64,000 nucleotides of DNA, taken from positions 1 through 64,000 of the forward strand of contig NZ_AJQE01000042.1 in the NCBI RefSeq assembly GCF_000261685.1. Direction: 5' to 3'. Positions 27,528-36,208 of this stretch are shown here, piece after piece (the first letter of the stretch is position 1; each line of letters opens with the position of its first letter). The notes under the pieces are model-generated. The model worked only from the letters and a program-made list of their open reading frames with translations, did no database searches and was not told the DNA's origin. A program made the position numbers and the translations under genes. This DNA comes from Bradyrhizobium genomosp. I (2014). Lineage in GTDB: Bacteria > Pseudomonadota > Alphaproteobacteria > Rhizobiales > Xanthobacteraceae.

Positions 27528-27712
27528 TTACCCTCCCCTGGAGGGTCCGGGACCAGCGTAGCTCGCCCGTGGTCGATCGCGCGCAGCGCGAGCGGGGCGG
27601 GGTGATCTCTCCACTCGGGCACTGTTGGACGTGGGGAGACCGTCACCCCACCCCGTCTCACATTTCGCTTCGCTCAATGTGAGCCGACCCTCCCCCTCCA
27701 GGGGAGGGTAAG
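27528..27712. repeat. Dispersed palindromic repeat, family A copy 2
   Basis: Same design as 12145-12305: TTACCCTCCCCTGGAGGGT at the left, CCTCCCCCTCCAGGGGAGGG at the right, and the same internal TCGATCGCGCGCAGCGCGAG and ACATTTCGCTTCGCTCAATG blocks. This copy carries a short extra segment after the left arm (TCCGGGACCAGCGTAGCTCG). It lies between the convergent ends of irr and the winged-helix/TPR gene. Confidence 0.85.
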
Positions 27713-27726
27713 AGCAGCGTCGCGCC

Positions 27727-29274
27727 TTACCGCAACCCCGCCCGGCGGAATCCCTCGAGATAGTGCTCGCGATCCCGGTCATTGGCCCACGGCAGTTGCG
27801 TCGCGATCCAGTGCAGCGAGATGCCCGGCTGGGTGCGGCGGAGCTCGCCGAGCGCCATCGCCGCAAGCGTCCCGTCGCCCGTCATGCCGGCGGAGACCGC
27901 GAGGACGCGGTAGGCGCCGGTGAGGTCGCCGCGATGGCGGATCGCCTCGCGCGCCAGCGCGATGGCCTCGTCATAATGCCGTTCGGTGAAGCGCGCATAG
28001 GCGGCGATGCCGTGATAGATCGCCAGTGACGGATCGCGCGGTGACAGCCGGATCGCCCGTTGCGCGGCCTCGAACGAATCCCCGGAACGTCCCGCATAGG
28101 ACAGCGCCAGTGCGTAATAGCTCTGTGCCAGCAAGAAGTTCGGATTGAGCGCGAGCGCCTGCTCGAACTCGGACAGCGCGTCCGCAAGCCTGCGTGTCGA
28201 GAAGCAGACGCTGCCGAGCGCGGCATGCGCCCAGCCGTCCTCATGGTCGCAGCGCACCGCGGCGAGCGCAGCGGCTTCGGCGACCGGGGCGACGGTGGCC
28301 AGCTCGGCCCAGCCGAGATGCACGCCGAACATGTCGTTTACGGCCAGCACCGACAGCGCCTGGCCGTAGTTCGGATCGATTCCGATCGCGCGTTCGAGCA
28401 GCGCCCGCGCGGCCTCGTGATCCCGCCGCGTCACGCGCCAGAAATGCGACAATGCGCGCATCAGCAGGTCCCAGGCGTCCAGGCTCGCCGGCGGCTTGCG
28501 ATGGGCGCGAAAATTCTCCGCCGCATGGATCTGCGGCTCGATCGCCGCGGCGATCGCGTTGGTGATCTCGTCCTGCACGGCGAAGACGTCGACGAGCTCG
28601 CGGTCGTAGCGCTCGGCCCAGAGATGGTTTCCCGACACGGCGTCGTTGAGCTGCGCGGTGATGCGCACCCGGTTGTCCGCCTTGCGCACGCTGCCTTCGA
28701 CGATGTAGCGGACGCCGAGTTCCTCGGCGATCTGCCCGATGTGCACCGCGCGTCCCCTGTAGGTGAAGGACGAGTTGCGGGCGATGACCATGAACCAGCG
28801 CTGCTTCGACAGCGCGGTGAGGATGTCCTCGCTGATCCCGTCGCCGAAATAGTCCTGTGCGGGATCGCCGCTCATGTTTTCGAAGGCGAGCACCGCGATC
28901 GCCGGACGGTCGGCCGCGCGCGGGGGATCAGGCTTGGCTTCCGCCCGCGCCGGGGATGCCGCCGTTTCTTCCCGGACCTCGCCAACGAAGCGAAAGCCCT
29001 TGCGCGGAATGGTCTTGATCAGCCGCTGCGTCGCGCCGTCATCGCCCAGCGCCTTGCGCGCGGCGTTGATCCGGCTGTTCAGGGCGGAATCCGAGACGGC
29101 GCGGTCGCTCCAGATCTGGCTGATCAGGTCACCCTTGCTGACCACACGCTCGCGTTGCGCGACCAGATAAAGCAAGAGATCGAACACCTGCGGCTGCAAC
29201 GGAACAGCTGCCCCGTCGCAAATGAGCTCCCGAAGGTCACCGTCGAGCACGTTGTTTTCAAAGCGAAATCGCAC
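27727..29274 (-). CDS. Winged-helix (CadC/OmpR-type) regulator with TPR sensor region
   Basis: 515 residues. N-terminal OmpR-type DNA-binding wing (FDLLLYLVAQRERVVSKGDL, SALNSRINAARKALGDDG, TIPRKGFRFVGEV, residues about 1-100). A linker follows, then the conserved IAVLAFENMSGDPAQDYFGD region and SVRKADNRVRITAQLNDA of the adenylate-cyclase-associated/TolB-like type, then TPR-like helices (ALLERAIGIDPNYGQALSVL, EFEQALALNPNFLLAQSYYA). There is no transmembrane segment, unlike CadC. It probably binds DNA in response to a ligand or partner bound by the TPR part. Divergent to mddA, 133 bp away. Confidence 0.88.
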   Translation of the reverse strand: MRFRFENNVLDGDLRELICDGAAVPLQPQVFDLLLYLVAQRERVVSKGDLISQIWSDRAVSDSALNSRINAARKALGDDGATQRLIKTIPRKGFRFVGEVREETAASPARAEAKPDPPRAADRPAIAVLAFENMSGDPAQDYFGDGISEDILTALSKQRWFMVIARNSSFTYRGRAVHIGQIAEELGVRYIVEGSVRKADNRVRITAQLNDAVSGNHLWAERYDRELVDVFAVQDEITNAIAAAIEPQIHAAENFRAHRKPPASLDAWDLLMRALSHFWRVTRRDHEAARALLERAIGIDPNYGQALSVLAVNDMFGVHLGWAELATVAPVAEAAALAAVRCDHEDGWAHAALGSVCFSTRRLADALSEFEQALALNPNFLLAQSYYALALSYAGRSGDSFEAAQRAIRLSPRDPSLAIYHGIAAYARFTERHYDEAIALAREAIRHRGDLTGAYRVLAVSAGMTGDGTLAAMALGELRRTQPGISLHWIATQLPWANDRDREHYLEGFRRAGLR

Positions 29275-29407
29275 GTTTTCGTCGTCTCAAGCAAAAATCA
29301 AAGTCGTCTCAGGCGAAAATCAACCCTCCGCGAAAGTCTCAGGACGTCCGATCCGGCATGGTGCGAACACCAAACAGTGTCGATGTCTCGGCACAACGGA
29401 GCGTTTC

Positions 29408-30196
29408 ATGACCCAAATCGATCACCAGGTTCATTCCATCGGCCCGGAGGTTACGGGCTCGCGCATTTTCAGGTTCATCGCCTTTCTTTACGGAATTGCG
29501 GCGTATCTCGTGTTTTTCGTCACCGTTCTCTACGCCATCGGCTTCGTCATGGGAGTGATGGTTCCCAAGACCATCGACACCGGAAGCGATACGCCGACGG
29601 TCGAGGCCGTCATCATCAATCTCCTCCTGATGACGCTGTTCGCCCTTCAACACAGCGTGATGGCTCGCAGGCAGTTCAAGGCCTGGTGGACACAGTTCGT
29701 CCCCAAGGCGGTCGAGCGAAGCACGTACGTGCTGTTCGCGAGCCTGTCACTGCTCCTCCTGTTCTGGCAGTGGCGCCCGCTGCCGTCGATCATATGGAAC
29801 GTCGAGAATCCGGATCTCGCCGTGACACTGGTCACGCTGTCCTTCGCCGGCTGGGTGCTGGTGTTCACCTCGACCTTCATGATCAATCATTTCGAATTGT
29901 TCGGATTGAATCAGGTGACCGACCACCTCGTCGGCAAGGAAGCGGCGCCGCCGCGCTTCAAGACGCCGCTGCTCTACAAGTTCGTCCGTCATCCGATCTA
30001 TCTCGGTTTCATCATCGCGTTCTGGGCGGCGCCGACCATGACGGCGGGTCATCTGCTGTTCGCGGCCGTGACCACGCTCTACATCTTCGTCGGCATCGCG
30101 CTGGAGGAGAGCGATCTCGTCGCTCTCTTCGGCGACGAGTACCGGCAGTACAAACAACGGGTGTCGATGCTTATTCCCTGGCGCCGGTCAGTATAG
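29408..30196 (+). CDS. mddA: Methanethiol S-methyltransferase (MddA)/NnrU-like membrane protein
   Basis: 262 residues with five to six membrane helices. MddA methylates methanethiol with S-adenosylmethionine to give dimethylsulfide. Family features are LLLMTLFALQHSVMARRQFK, the SAM-binding segment LYKFVRHPIYLGFIIAFWAA, and the C-terminal ALEESDLVALFGDEYRQYKQ followed by RVSMLIP. The start at 29408 is used because the longer in-frame extension runs over the neighbouring gene's start and is not membrane-like. The alternative is another isoprenylcysteine-methyltransferase-fold enzyme. Confidence 0.82.
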   Translation: MTQIDHQVHSIGPEVTGSRIFRFIAFLYGIAAYLVFFVTVLYAIGFVMGVMVPKTIDTGSDTPTVEAVIINLLLMTLFALQHSVMARRQFKAWWTQFVPKAVERSTYVLFASLSLLLLFWQWRPLPSIIWNVENPDLAVTLVTLSFAGWVLVFTSTFMINHFELFGLNQVTDHLVGKEAAPPRFKTPLLYKFVRHPIYLGFIIAFWAAPTMTAGHLLFAAVTTLYIFVGIALEESDLVALFGDEYRQYKQRVSMLIPWRRSV

Positions 30197-30285
30197 TCTC
30201 GGCCCCGCCCCGCGCGCCCACCGAAAACCGGACGCGCGGGGCGCCGATGCGCAATAACGATTTTTCATAAAACGGAGACGTCCAA

Positions 30286-30708
30286 ATGAAACATGTCGGA
30301 AACTGCTTCTGTGGCGCGGTCACGGTCGAGGTCACGGGCGCGCCGGAGGCGATGGGCTATTGCCATTGCCGTTCCTGCCGCTCCTGGTCGGGCGGCCCGG
30401 TCAACGCCTTCAGCCTGTGGAAGCCAGAGGCGGTGCGCATCACCGAGGGCGCCCAGAATGTCGAGACCTTCGCCAAGACGCCGCTCAGCCAGCGCAAATA
30501 TTGCAGGAAATGCGGCGGCCATCTCATGACCAACCATCCGCCGCTCGGTCTGGTCGACGTCTTCACCGCCACCATCCCGACCCTCGCGTTCGCGCCCGGC
30601 GTCCACGTCAACTATGCCGAGACCGTGCTGCCGATGCGCGACGGCCTGCCCAAGCTGAAGGATTTTCCGGCCGAGTTCGGCGGCAGCGGCGAGATGATGC
30701 AGGAGTAG
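30286..30708 (+). CDS. GFA family protein
   Basis: 140 residues, the CENP-V/GFA zinc-binding fold (glutathione-dependent formaldehyde-activating-like). Zinc ligands: CFCGAV near the start, YCHCRSCRSWSG at about 26, and YCRKCGGHLMTNHP at about 72. Most members are not true formaldehyde enzymes; the role is unknown. Start preceded by GGAGA. It lies 90 bp after mddA and might share its transcript. Confidence 0.9.
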   Translation: MKHVGNCFCGAVTVEVTGAPEAMGYCHCRSCRSWSGGPVNAFSLWKPEAVRITEGAQNVETFAKTPLSQRKYCRKCGGHLMTNHPPLGLVDVFTATIPTLAFAPGVHVNYAETVLPMRDGLPKLKDFPAEFGGSGEMMQE

Positions 30709-30742
30709 CGGCGCGCCTTCAGGTGAAGGCTGTTCCCTGCGG

Positions 30743-30877
30743 CCATCCTTCGAGACGCCCGCTTCAGGCGGGCTCCTCAGGATGAGGATGGAGTGCGCGG
30801 CAGCAGGTTCGACGGGCGCCGGCGCAGATTAGCCTCATCCTGAGGAGGCGCGTAAGCGCCGTCTCGAAGGACGAGGC
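30743..30877. repeat. Dispersed palindromic repeat, family E (full copy)
   Basis: CCATCCTTCGAGACGCCCGC at the left and GGCGCGTAAGCGCCGTCTCG with AAGGACGAGGC at the right are inverted; CTCCTCAGGATGAGGATGG and CCTCATCCTGAGGAGG give an inner pair. A truncated copy is at 40603-40632. It sits between the GFA gene and the small Cys-rich gene; no gene is seen inside. Confidence 0.8.
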
Positions 30878-30984
30878 GTGCGCCGAGGCCTCTCCAGATG
30901 CCGAGGCCCGGCTTCGGCCTTTTCTCGAGAGGGCGGCAGTGCGCCGCCCTCTCGGCTTTCCTCCCAAGGGAGGCGGATGACGGA

Positions 30985-31209
30985 CTAGCCTCCGCGCGCT
31001 TCGACGACCTTGCGGCAGGAATCCGAGAGCTTCGACTTGTTCTCGCGCAGGCAGGCATTCATCTGCGGCGGCTTGCCGACATGTTCGGCGCAGAATTTGC
31101 TGGCGTCGCCGCGGCAGGCCATTTGCTCCTGGAGCGATGGGCCGGACTGTGCAGCAGCGGGCAGGACGGCCGCAGCGAGCAGCAGCGCGGCAAGAACCGA
31201 AATCTTCAT
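30985..31209 (-). CDS. Small Cys-rich exported protein
   Basis: 74 residues. Signal peptide MKISVLAALLLAAAVLPAAAQ, then a mature domain with four Cys in the pattern MACRGDASKFC...MNACLRENKSKLSDSC, like the cysteine-rich repeat (PF00839-type) short periplasmic proteins frequent in Bradyrhizobium. Two disulfides are likely. AGAGGTG precedes the ATG. Function unknown. Confidence 0.82.
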   Translation of the reverse strand: MKISVLAALLLAAAVLPAAAQSGPSLQEQMACRGDASKFCAEHVGKPPQMNACLRENKSKLSDSCRKVVEARGG

Positions 31210-31444
31210 AAAGCACCTCTTTGGAATTCTCGTTGGTCCCGACCGGGATCACGCGGCCCGGACCATCCCGCGAAGCCGGGGCGCCGGTCCATGCCATGTT
31301 CATGGCGTCGGCTCGGCCTCCCGACCGCCGCACCCCCATTTTCATGGCATGTATCGGCGCGCCGACTTTTGCCATTCAGGCTGCACCTCGGCTGCGAAAC
31401 CCGGTGATTGCATCGGGGCACCGAACGGGAAGCAGGAGAGCAAG

Positions 31445-31735
31445 ATGGCGAAGAGAGCTGGAGCGCTGAGCGCCGGGCTGACGATCATGGCCCTGGCGGG
31501 CGCGGCGATGGTGTCGCTGGGCACCAGCCCGGCGCAGGCGGTGGTCTATTGCAAGACCGTCGGGGTGCCCAAGGGCTGCGTGGCGCGGCCGACTGCGGCG
31601 GTGGTGGTGGCGCCGGGAGCGCCGGTTGCGCGGGCTGCGGTCGCGACCCCCGGTCTCGGCGCGCCCGGCGTCGGCGTGCGCGCAGGTACGCCGATGAATC
31701 GCGGCGGCCCGGTCAATCGCGTCGGCGTGCGCTGA
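31445..31735 (+). CDS. Small exported Ala/Val/Pro/Gly-rich protein
   Basis: 96 residues. Signal-like N-terminus MAKRAGALSAGLTIMALAGA to SPAQA, then VVYCKTVGVPKGCVARPTAA with two Cys, then a low-complexity tail of V/A/P/G (VVVAPGAPVARAAVATPGLG, VGVRAGTPMNRGGPVNRVG). AGGAGAG sits before the ATG at 31445; the frame is open further upstream, but that part is not coding-like. Such VYCK..G.PKGCV proteins recur in Bradyrhizobium from memory; function unknown. Confidence 0.75.
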   Translation: MAKRAGALSAGLTIMALAGAAMVSLGTSPAQAVVYCKTVGVPKGCVARPTAAVVVAPGAPVARAAVATPGLGAPGVGVRAGTPMNRGGPVNRVGVR

Positions 31736-31871
31736 TCGTTTCCATTCGATTGAATTGATTGCATCGCTTCGGGCCAACGGGGCCTGCGGACGAACCCCCC
31801 GTCCTCCGCAGGCAGATGTCCTGGCCCGTCCCCTCTCTCCGTGCGCCTCACACGTTCGGGGAGGGGGCCTT

Positions 31872-33833
31872 TCAGCCCGCAGCCGCGTCGCTGTCGGGGA
31901 AACGCAGCGGCAATTGCAGCCGCACGCGCGTGCCCGAGGCATCGGAATTCAGATCGAGCACAGCGCCGCAGCGCGCGGCGCGGCTTCTCATGTTGCGCAG
32001 GCCGCGCGCGGTCTGGCCCGCGCCCGCGGCCTCGCCATTGCCGGCCATCGCAAAGCCGCTTCCGTCATCCGTGACGCTGATCACGCCGCAAGGCCCCAGG
32101 CCGCCGTCATGCGTTTCGATGGTGACCGCGACGTGGCGGGCCTGCGCATGCTTGACCGCGTTGGTCACCGCCTCGTCGAGGATGCGCACGATCTGGATGA
32201 CGTGCCATGGCCTGAGCTCGGGATGCAGCGGCAGGCCCTGCGGCGTCGCCACGCGCCAGTCGAGCGCGATGTCGTGCGGCCGCAATTGCGCCGTGGCGCG
32301 CTCGCGCCAGGAGCCGAGCGCGAGCATCAGGTCGCCGCCGATGTCGTCCATGGAATCGATGACGAGGCGCAGATCCTTCAGCGCCGCGCGGGCCGCATCC
32401 GTGATGGTCGCGCCCCCGCTGCCGCGCTCGGACAGTGCGACGATGCTCACGAGCTGGCCGCCGAGGCCGTCATGCAGGTCCCGCATCAGGCGCGTGCGCT
32501 CGTTGGCGAGCGCAGCGGCGCGGGCGCGTTCCTCCTCGCGGGCAAAGCTTGCTTTCAGCCGTTCCTCGGCTTCGCGCACGCGCGTCACGAGCTGACCGGC
32601 GAAGCTGTCGACCTGGTTCAACGCGCGGGCAAAGCGCCAGGTCAGCCCGGCGCCGATCGCGACCAGCATCGCCGAATAGGACAGGCGCGAGACGAAGATG
32701 CGATCGTTGGCCGAGATCTCGAGCACGGTGAGCATGTCCTGGATCCAGCAGACCAGCACGATGGTCACCGCGCAGCCGATCGTGAAGCTCGCCGCGTCCT
32801 GCCGCCGCACCACCGCGGTTGCCGTGACGCAGGCCATCAGGAACAGGCAGAGCCCGACGGTGGGGATGCCGAGCACCAGGAAAAGGACGCGCGGCAGCGG
32901 CGGGCCCCCGATCAGCCCGACCACGAACACGACGACGCCGGGCACGAACAGCAGCGTGCCGTAGCGCGGCCAGCGCCAGCCGAAGAACAGCACGCCGAAC
33001 ACGACGATCAGCGCGCTCTCGATCGGTGCGGAAGCCAGCAGCACCGCGGCAAGCCTGGATACCGTGGCCGGCGGCACCGGCGGCGGCGCGAACGCCTGCA
33101 CCACGCCGAGCACCATCGCGGCGGCCAGCACGCCATAGACCGGCTCGTGGCGCCGCATCAGCCACATGATCGCGAGGATGACGGCCAGGATCGCCTGCCA
33201 GGCGGAGAACACCACCGGCAGCGTGACGAACAGCAGCGTGCGTGTCTCATAGGCCGGGCGCAGGGCGGCATCCGGCCCGACATAGACGGTGTCGAGAAAG
33301 CCCTTCAATGGTCCCCACACCAACAGCCGCACCGTGATCTCGTTGCTGCCCTCGCGCAGCAGCGAAGCGGGGATGGCTGCGATCTCAGGTGTGTTGCGGT
33401 CGGGTCGGTTGGCATTGGCATCGCGCCGGGAGTCGAGCACGACGACGCCGTTGACGGCGACCTCCACCGCGTTGCTGAAGCGCGGCAGGTACACCGACCA
33501 GCCCGAGGCCGCATCGGCGCTCCGGAACGTGAAGGCGCCGGTGTAGAACGGCGGGTCGGCCAGGGCGTAGCGCGACGACGTGAAATGCGGCAGCGTCACG
33601 GGGCGCGTCAGGCCGTCTTCCCGCGCCGAAAAATCGCTTAACGCGAAGTCTTCGGGGTCGCTCGGCTGCAGCAGCCGCAGGCCGAGAATGGTGGCGATCA
33701 CGATCAGGGCCTGGAGCAGCAGATAGGGCACGAGGCGCGAGGCCAGCAGCCGGCGCCGTGCGGGTTTGGCCGGTGCCTTCGCAGGTGCCTTCCTGGGTGC
33801 CTTCGTAGGTGCTTTGGCCGCGATCTCGCTCAC
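31872..33833 (-). CDS. 7TM sensor histidine kinase (HisKA_3, NarX-type)
   Basis: 653 residues starting at GTG (33833). Lys/Ala/Pro-rich cytoplasmic leader (KAPTKAPRKAPAKAPAKPAR), TM1, a periplasmic beta domain (about 60-200; GAFTFRSADAASGWSVYLPR), then seven or eight helices (about 210-420), a coiled coil and the HisKA_3 dimerisation helix LMRDLHDGLGGQLVSIVALS with the phospho-His. HATPase follows (ILDEAVTNAVKHAQARHVAV, GVISVTDDGSGF, GLRNMRSRAARCGA). The GTG start overlaps the regulator stop (GTGA), so the pair is co-translated. This is a 7TMR-DISM-like design; the signal is unknown. Confidence 0.92.
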   Translation of the reverse strand: MSEIAAKAPTKAPRKAPAKAPAKPARRRLLASRLVPYLLLQALIVIATILGLRLLQPSDPEDFALSDFSAREDGLTRPVTLPHFTSSRYALADPPFYTGAFTFRSADAASGWSVYLPRFSNAVEVAVNGVVVLDSRRDANANRPDRNTPEIAAIPASLLREGSNEITVRLLVWGPLKGFLDTVYVGPDAALRPAYETRTLLFVTLPVVFSAWQAILAVILAIMWLMRRHEPVYGVLAAAMVLGVVQAFAPPPVPPATVSRLAAVLLASAPIESALIVVFGVLFFGWRWPRYGTLLFVPGVVVFVVGLIGGPPLPRVLFLVLGIPTVGLCLFLMACVTATAVVRRQDAASFTIGCAVTIVLVCWIQDMLTVLEISANDRIFVSRLSYSAMLVAIGAGLTWRFARALNQVDSFAGQLVTRVREAEERLKASFAREEERARAAALANERTRLMRDLHDGLGGQLVSIVALSERGSGGATITDAARAALKDLRLVIDSMDDIGGDLMLALGSWRERATAQLRPHDIALDWRVATPQGLPLHPELRPWHVIQIVRILDEAVTNAVKHAQARHVAVTIETHDGGLGPCGVISVTDDGSGFAMAGNGEAAGAGQTARGLRNMRSRAARCGAVLDLNSDASGTRVRLQLPLRFPDSDAAAG

Positions 33834-34513
33834 AGCTTGATCAGGCCCTGCTGCACCGCCTCGAACACCGCTTCGCTGCGCGTGTGCACTTCGAGCTTGC
33901 GATAGATGTTCTTGATGTGGCCGGGCACGGTCTGCCTGGACAGGCCGAGATGGCTCGCGATCTCGGCATAGCTGAAGCCTTTTGCGATGCCCCACAGGAT
34001 GTCGATCTCGCGCGGGGTCAGCCTCGCCGTGTTGAGCGCAGGCCCGGGCGGCGGCTCCGCCGAATTCTGTGCGGCGCCTTGCGTTCTGCGGACGATGAAA
34101 CGGGCGATCGAGGCCGAGATCGGCGAATGTCCCGCGACCAGGTCGCGCACGGTGGTGGCGATGTCGGTGGGAAAGGCGTCCTTAAGCAGATAGCCGGTGG
34201 CGCCGACCGTGATTGCGGAAATCACGCTCTCCTCGTCGCCGAGCGCGGAGATCACCATGATCTCGGTGTCTGGAGAGCGCTGCCTCATCTCGCGAATCAG
34301 CTCGATGCCGTGCCCGTCGGGCAGCCGCAGGTCGGTCAGCAGCACGCGCGGCGCGCCGCCGCTCAGGGCCTGCCGCGCCTCCGCGAGCGTCCCGGCGCTA
34401 CGCACCTCGTAACTGGCCTTGACCAGCGCATCCTGCAGCCGCCAGCAGGTCGGCGCGTCGTCCTCGACGAGGAGGATGGTGATGGCTTCACCCGTCTCGC
34501 CCTGTTCGGTCAT
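33830..34513 (-). CDS. NarL-type response regulator, partner of the 7TM kinase
   Basis: 227 residues. Receiver: LLVEDDAPTCWRLQDAL, phosphoacceptor in VLLTDLRLPDGHG, MVISALGDEES, GYLLKDAFP with Lys. LuxR output: LTPREIDILWGIAKGFSYAE, LGLSRQTVPGHIKNIYRKLE, with Pro in place of the more usual Lys in the recognition helix. The start at 34513 is preferred (GGGA 8 nt upstream); 34519 is an alternative. It overlaps the kinase gene by 4 nt. The 330 bp upstream to 34846 have no recognised gene. Confidence 0.92.
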   Translation of the reverse strand: MTEQGETGEAITILLVEDDAPTCWRLQDALVKASYEVRSAGTLAEARQALSGGAPRVLLTDLRLPDGHGIELIREMRQRSPDTEIMVISALGDEESVISAITVGATGYLLKDAFPTDIATTVRDLVAGHSPISASIARFIVRRTQGAAQNSAEPPPGPALNTARLTPREIDILWGIAKGFSYAEIASHLGLSRQTVPGHIKNIYRKLEVHTRSEAVFEAVQQGLIKL

Positions 34514-34846
34514 GATCATCGTCCCGCGACCCGCGTGTCCCCCGCGGTGCGAGGCAAGTCTAGCCGCAGCGCGGACGCGGTGACACCCATAATCATGGGG
34601 GCGGCAATGATACGGTCCCCAGGGGGACCAAGGCTCCATGCAGCCTCAGGAACATGTCCTATATTGCTTTGAGAGATATGAACGAATCCGGGTCGCGAGG
34701 TTGAGCCGCATGGCTGACCGTTGACCAAAGGTCAGATGCCAACTTAACGCGCTGCGGCAGATCTCATCGGTAGTCTAGTCTGAGCACGATCAACCCCCTC
34801 TAGAAACCTTGGATCACAACGCGATCGGAACCGTTGGGTCGCTACG

Positions 34847-35350
34847 TTAATGTCCGACGAATTGGCGAGTTTCGCGTGGCAGATGAGCAGTTATCGCTCC
34901 CTGCGTTTCGTGCCCGGAGCACCGTGAATACATTGCTGCAAGCGAGGCTCCGCTCAACAACGTTCCGCGCCGGGTCAGTCCCCCACGCTGATTGATCCAA
35001 CGCTGAACTTCGATCGGGTATAGCGAATACAGAAGGTCGGTAGCTTCGCGTTTGGTTTGCCTGCGGCCATGCGGGGCCGGGTTGTAGGCGGCATGGAACA
35101 GGAGTTCGGCGCGAGAAGTCACGCATATCTTGTCACGAGGAATAATACCGACAACGATCGTGCAGGCGGATGCGCAATACCCGTCGATTACGATCGCATC
35201 GCCTGTGGCCCGCAGACATTCGTCCCGGGCAACATAGTTTCCGATCCCGCCGCCGGGATCGTTCACGATCCGTATCTCGGCATTGCACCCGTCAGCTTTC
35301 ATGAGCAGAAAAGCGGCGAGAAGCTGGGTCATGGCGCTTTTTGCGATCAT
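34847..35350 (-). CDS. Conserved hypothetical exported protein with a ClpP-like motif
   Basis: 167 residues. N-terminus MIAKSAMTQLLAAFLLMKAD is a plausible signal (cleavage near CNA). The core has GGGIGNYVARDECLRATGDA, then IDGYCASACTIVVGIIPRDK, where the Ser within CASACT sits as in ClpP/crotonase-fold serine peptidases, then AELLFHAAYNPAPHGRRQTK with a His at the usual catalytic spacing. Relatives in Bradyrhizobium are annotated hypothetical. It may be an exported peptidase-like protein; the third catalytic residue cannot be assigned. The start is uncertain (35350 or 35332). Confidence 0.7.
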   Translation of the reverse strand: MIAKSAMTQLLAAFLLMKADGCNAEIRIVNDPGGGIGNYVARDECLRATGDAIVIDGYCASACTIVVGIIPRDKICVTSRAELLFHAAYNPAPHGRRQTKREATDLLYSLYPIEVQRWINQRGGLTRRGTLLSGASLAAMYSRCSGHETQGAITAHLPRETRQFVGH

Positions 35351-35425
35351 TCGAAGCCAATCACATCGGGGCTCTGGATCTGGAGAGGGGCGCCTAGGCA
35401 CGTCTACGAGCTGGGTTGGTTGGAG

Positions 35426-36067
35426 TCAGTGCGACGCCGAAGGGCTTCCGCAGATCACGGTCACCGCTTTATGAGCGATCTCCCTCAAGTCCGCGCGTCG
35501 AGCTCCGGCTCGCGCCCGGATTGCGATGGTGTGCATCGTGGCTGACGCAAGCAGTGCAAGTGCCTCCGGATCAGCATCTTGCTTCAACTCGCCTCTCTCG
35601 CGCGCCGTGCGAAACCGGGCCTCGAAATCGCCGTCGAGCATGCGGAGCCCGGCGGCAACACTCTTCCGGATCTCTGCATCTTCGACCGCCTCGGCTACCG
35701 CTGTCCCGATCACAAAGCAGCCGCGCGCGGAGCCTTTGCGCGAAAAATAGAAGGACAGCGCCGCCTCATAGGCAAGCATCAACGCTTCGGCCAAGGGACG
35801 GTCCCCCGCGAGCGCCTCGCGCGTCGCAGCCAGGGTCATCTCCCAATAGCTTGCGAGAGCCTCGAGATAGAGTTCGTGCTTGTTGCCGAATGCCGCATAG
35901 AGGCTCGGCGGGCTCATTCCAGTTGCAGCCGCGATCTTGTCCAGCGGGGTGCCCGAATACCCGGTCCTCCAGAAGGTCTCGGTCGCCTGCTTCAGGGCTG
36001 CCTTCGCATCGTAGGCACGCGGCCGCCCGCGAGGTGCCGCTGCCGTTTCGCTCTTTCTTCGGGGCAT
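35426..36067 (-). CDS. TetR/AcrR family repressor
   Basis: 213 residues. N-terminal helix-turn-helix: AALKQATETFWRTGYSGTPL then DKIAAATGMSPPSLYAAFGN and KHELYLEAL, the usual TetR sequence. The C-terminal ligand/dimer region includes RGCFVIGTAVAEAVEDAEIR, the TetR_C subgroup often next to efflux genes. It lies divergent to a HlyD-DHA2 efflux operon, with a 14-bp perfect palindrome between them, so it most likely represses that operon and itself. The start could also be 36100. Confidence 0.9.
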   Translation of the reverse strand: MPRRKSETAAAPRGRPRAYDAKAALKQATETFWRTGYSGTPLDKIAAATGMSPPSLYAAFGNKHELYLEALASYWEMTLAATREALAGDRPLAEALMLAYEAALSFYFSRKGSARGCFVIGTAVAEAVEDAEIRKSVAAGLRMLDGDFEARFRTARERGELKQDADPEALALLASATMHTIAIRARAGARRADLREIAHKAVTVICGSPSASH

Positions 36068-36102
36068 GTCGAAAATCTCGGTCGTCGTGTGCTGAGGCAT
36101 AT

Positions 36103-36120
36103 TTATAACATCCGCTATAA
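36103..36120. promoter_or_regulatory. AT-rich inverted repeat near the TetR start
   Basis: TTATA-N8-TATAA in an otherwise GC-rich region, just upstream of the TetR gene start. It may be a -10 region or half of a wider operator. Confidence 0.3.
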
Positions 36121-36167
36121 AAAACAACTGGGAGCCCCCTTGATTGTCGTGCCGCTGTGAATTAATT

Positions 36168-36181
36168 GTAACGATCGTTAC
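36168..36181. promoter_or_regulatory. Candidate TetR operator
   Basis: GTAACGATCGTTAC is a perfect 14-bp palindrome, 27 bp before the HlyD start and 101 bp from the TetR start. Size, symmetry and place are typical of TetR-family operators. Confidence 0.7.
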
Positions 36182-36208
36182 GAAATAGAATTGAGGTGAG
36201 GGCTTTCC

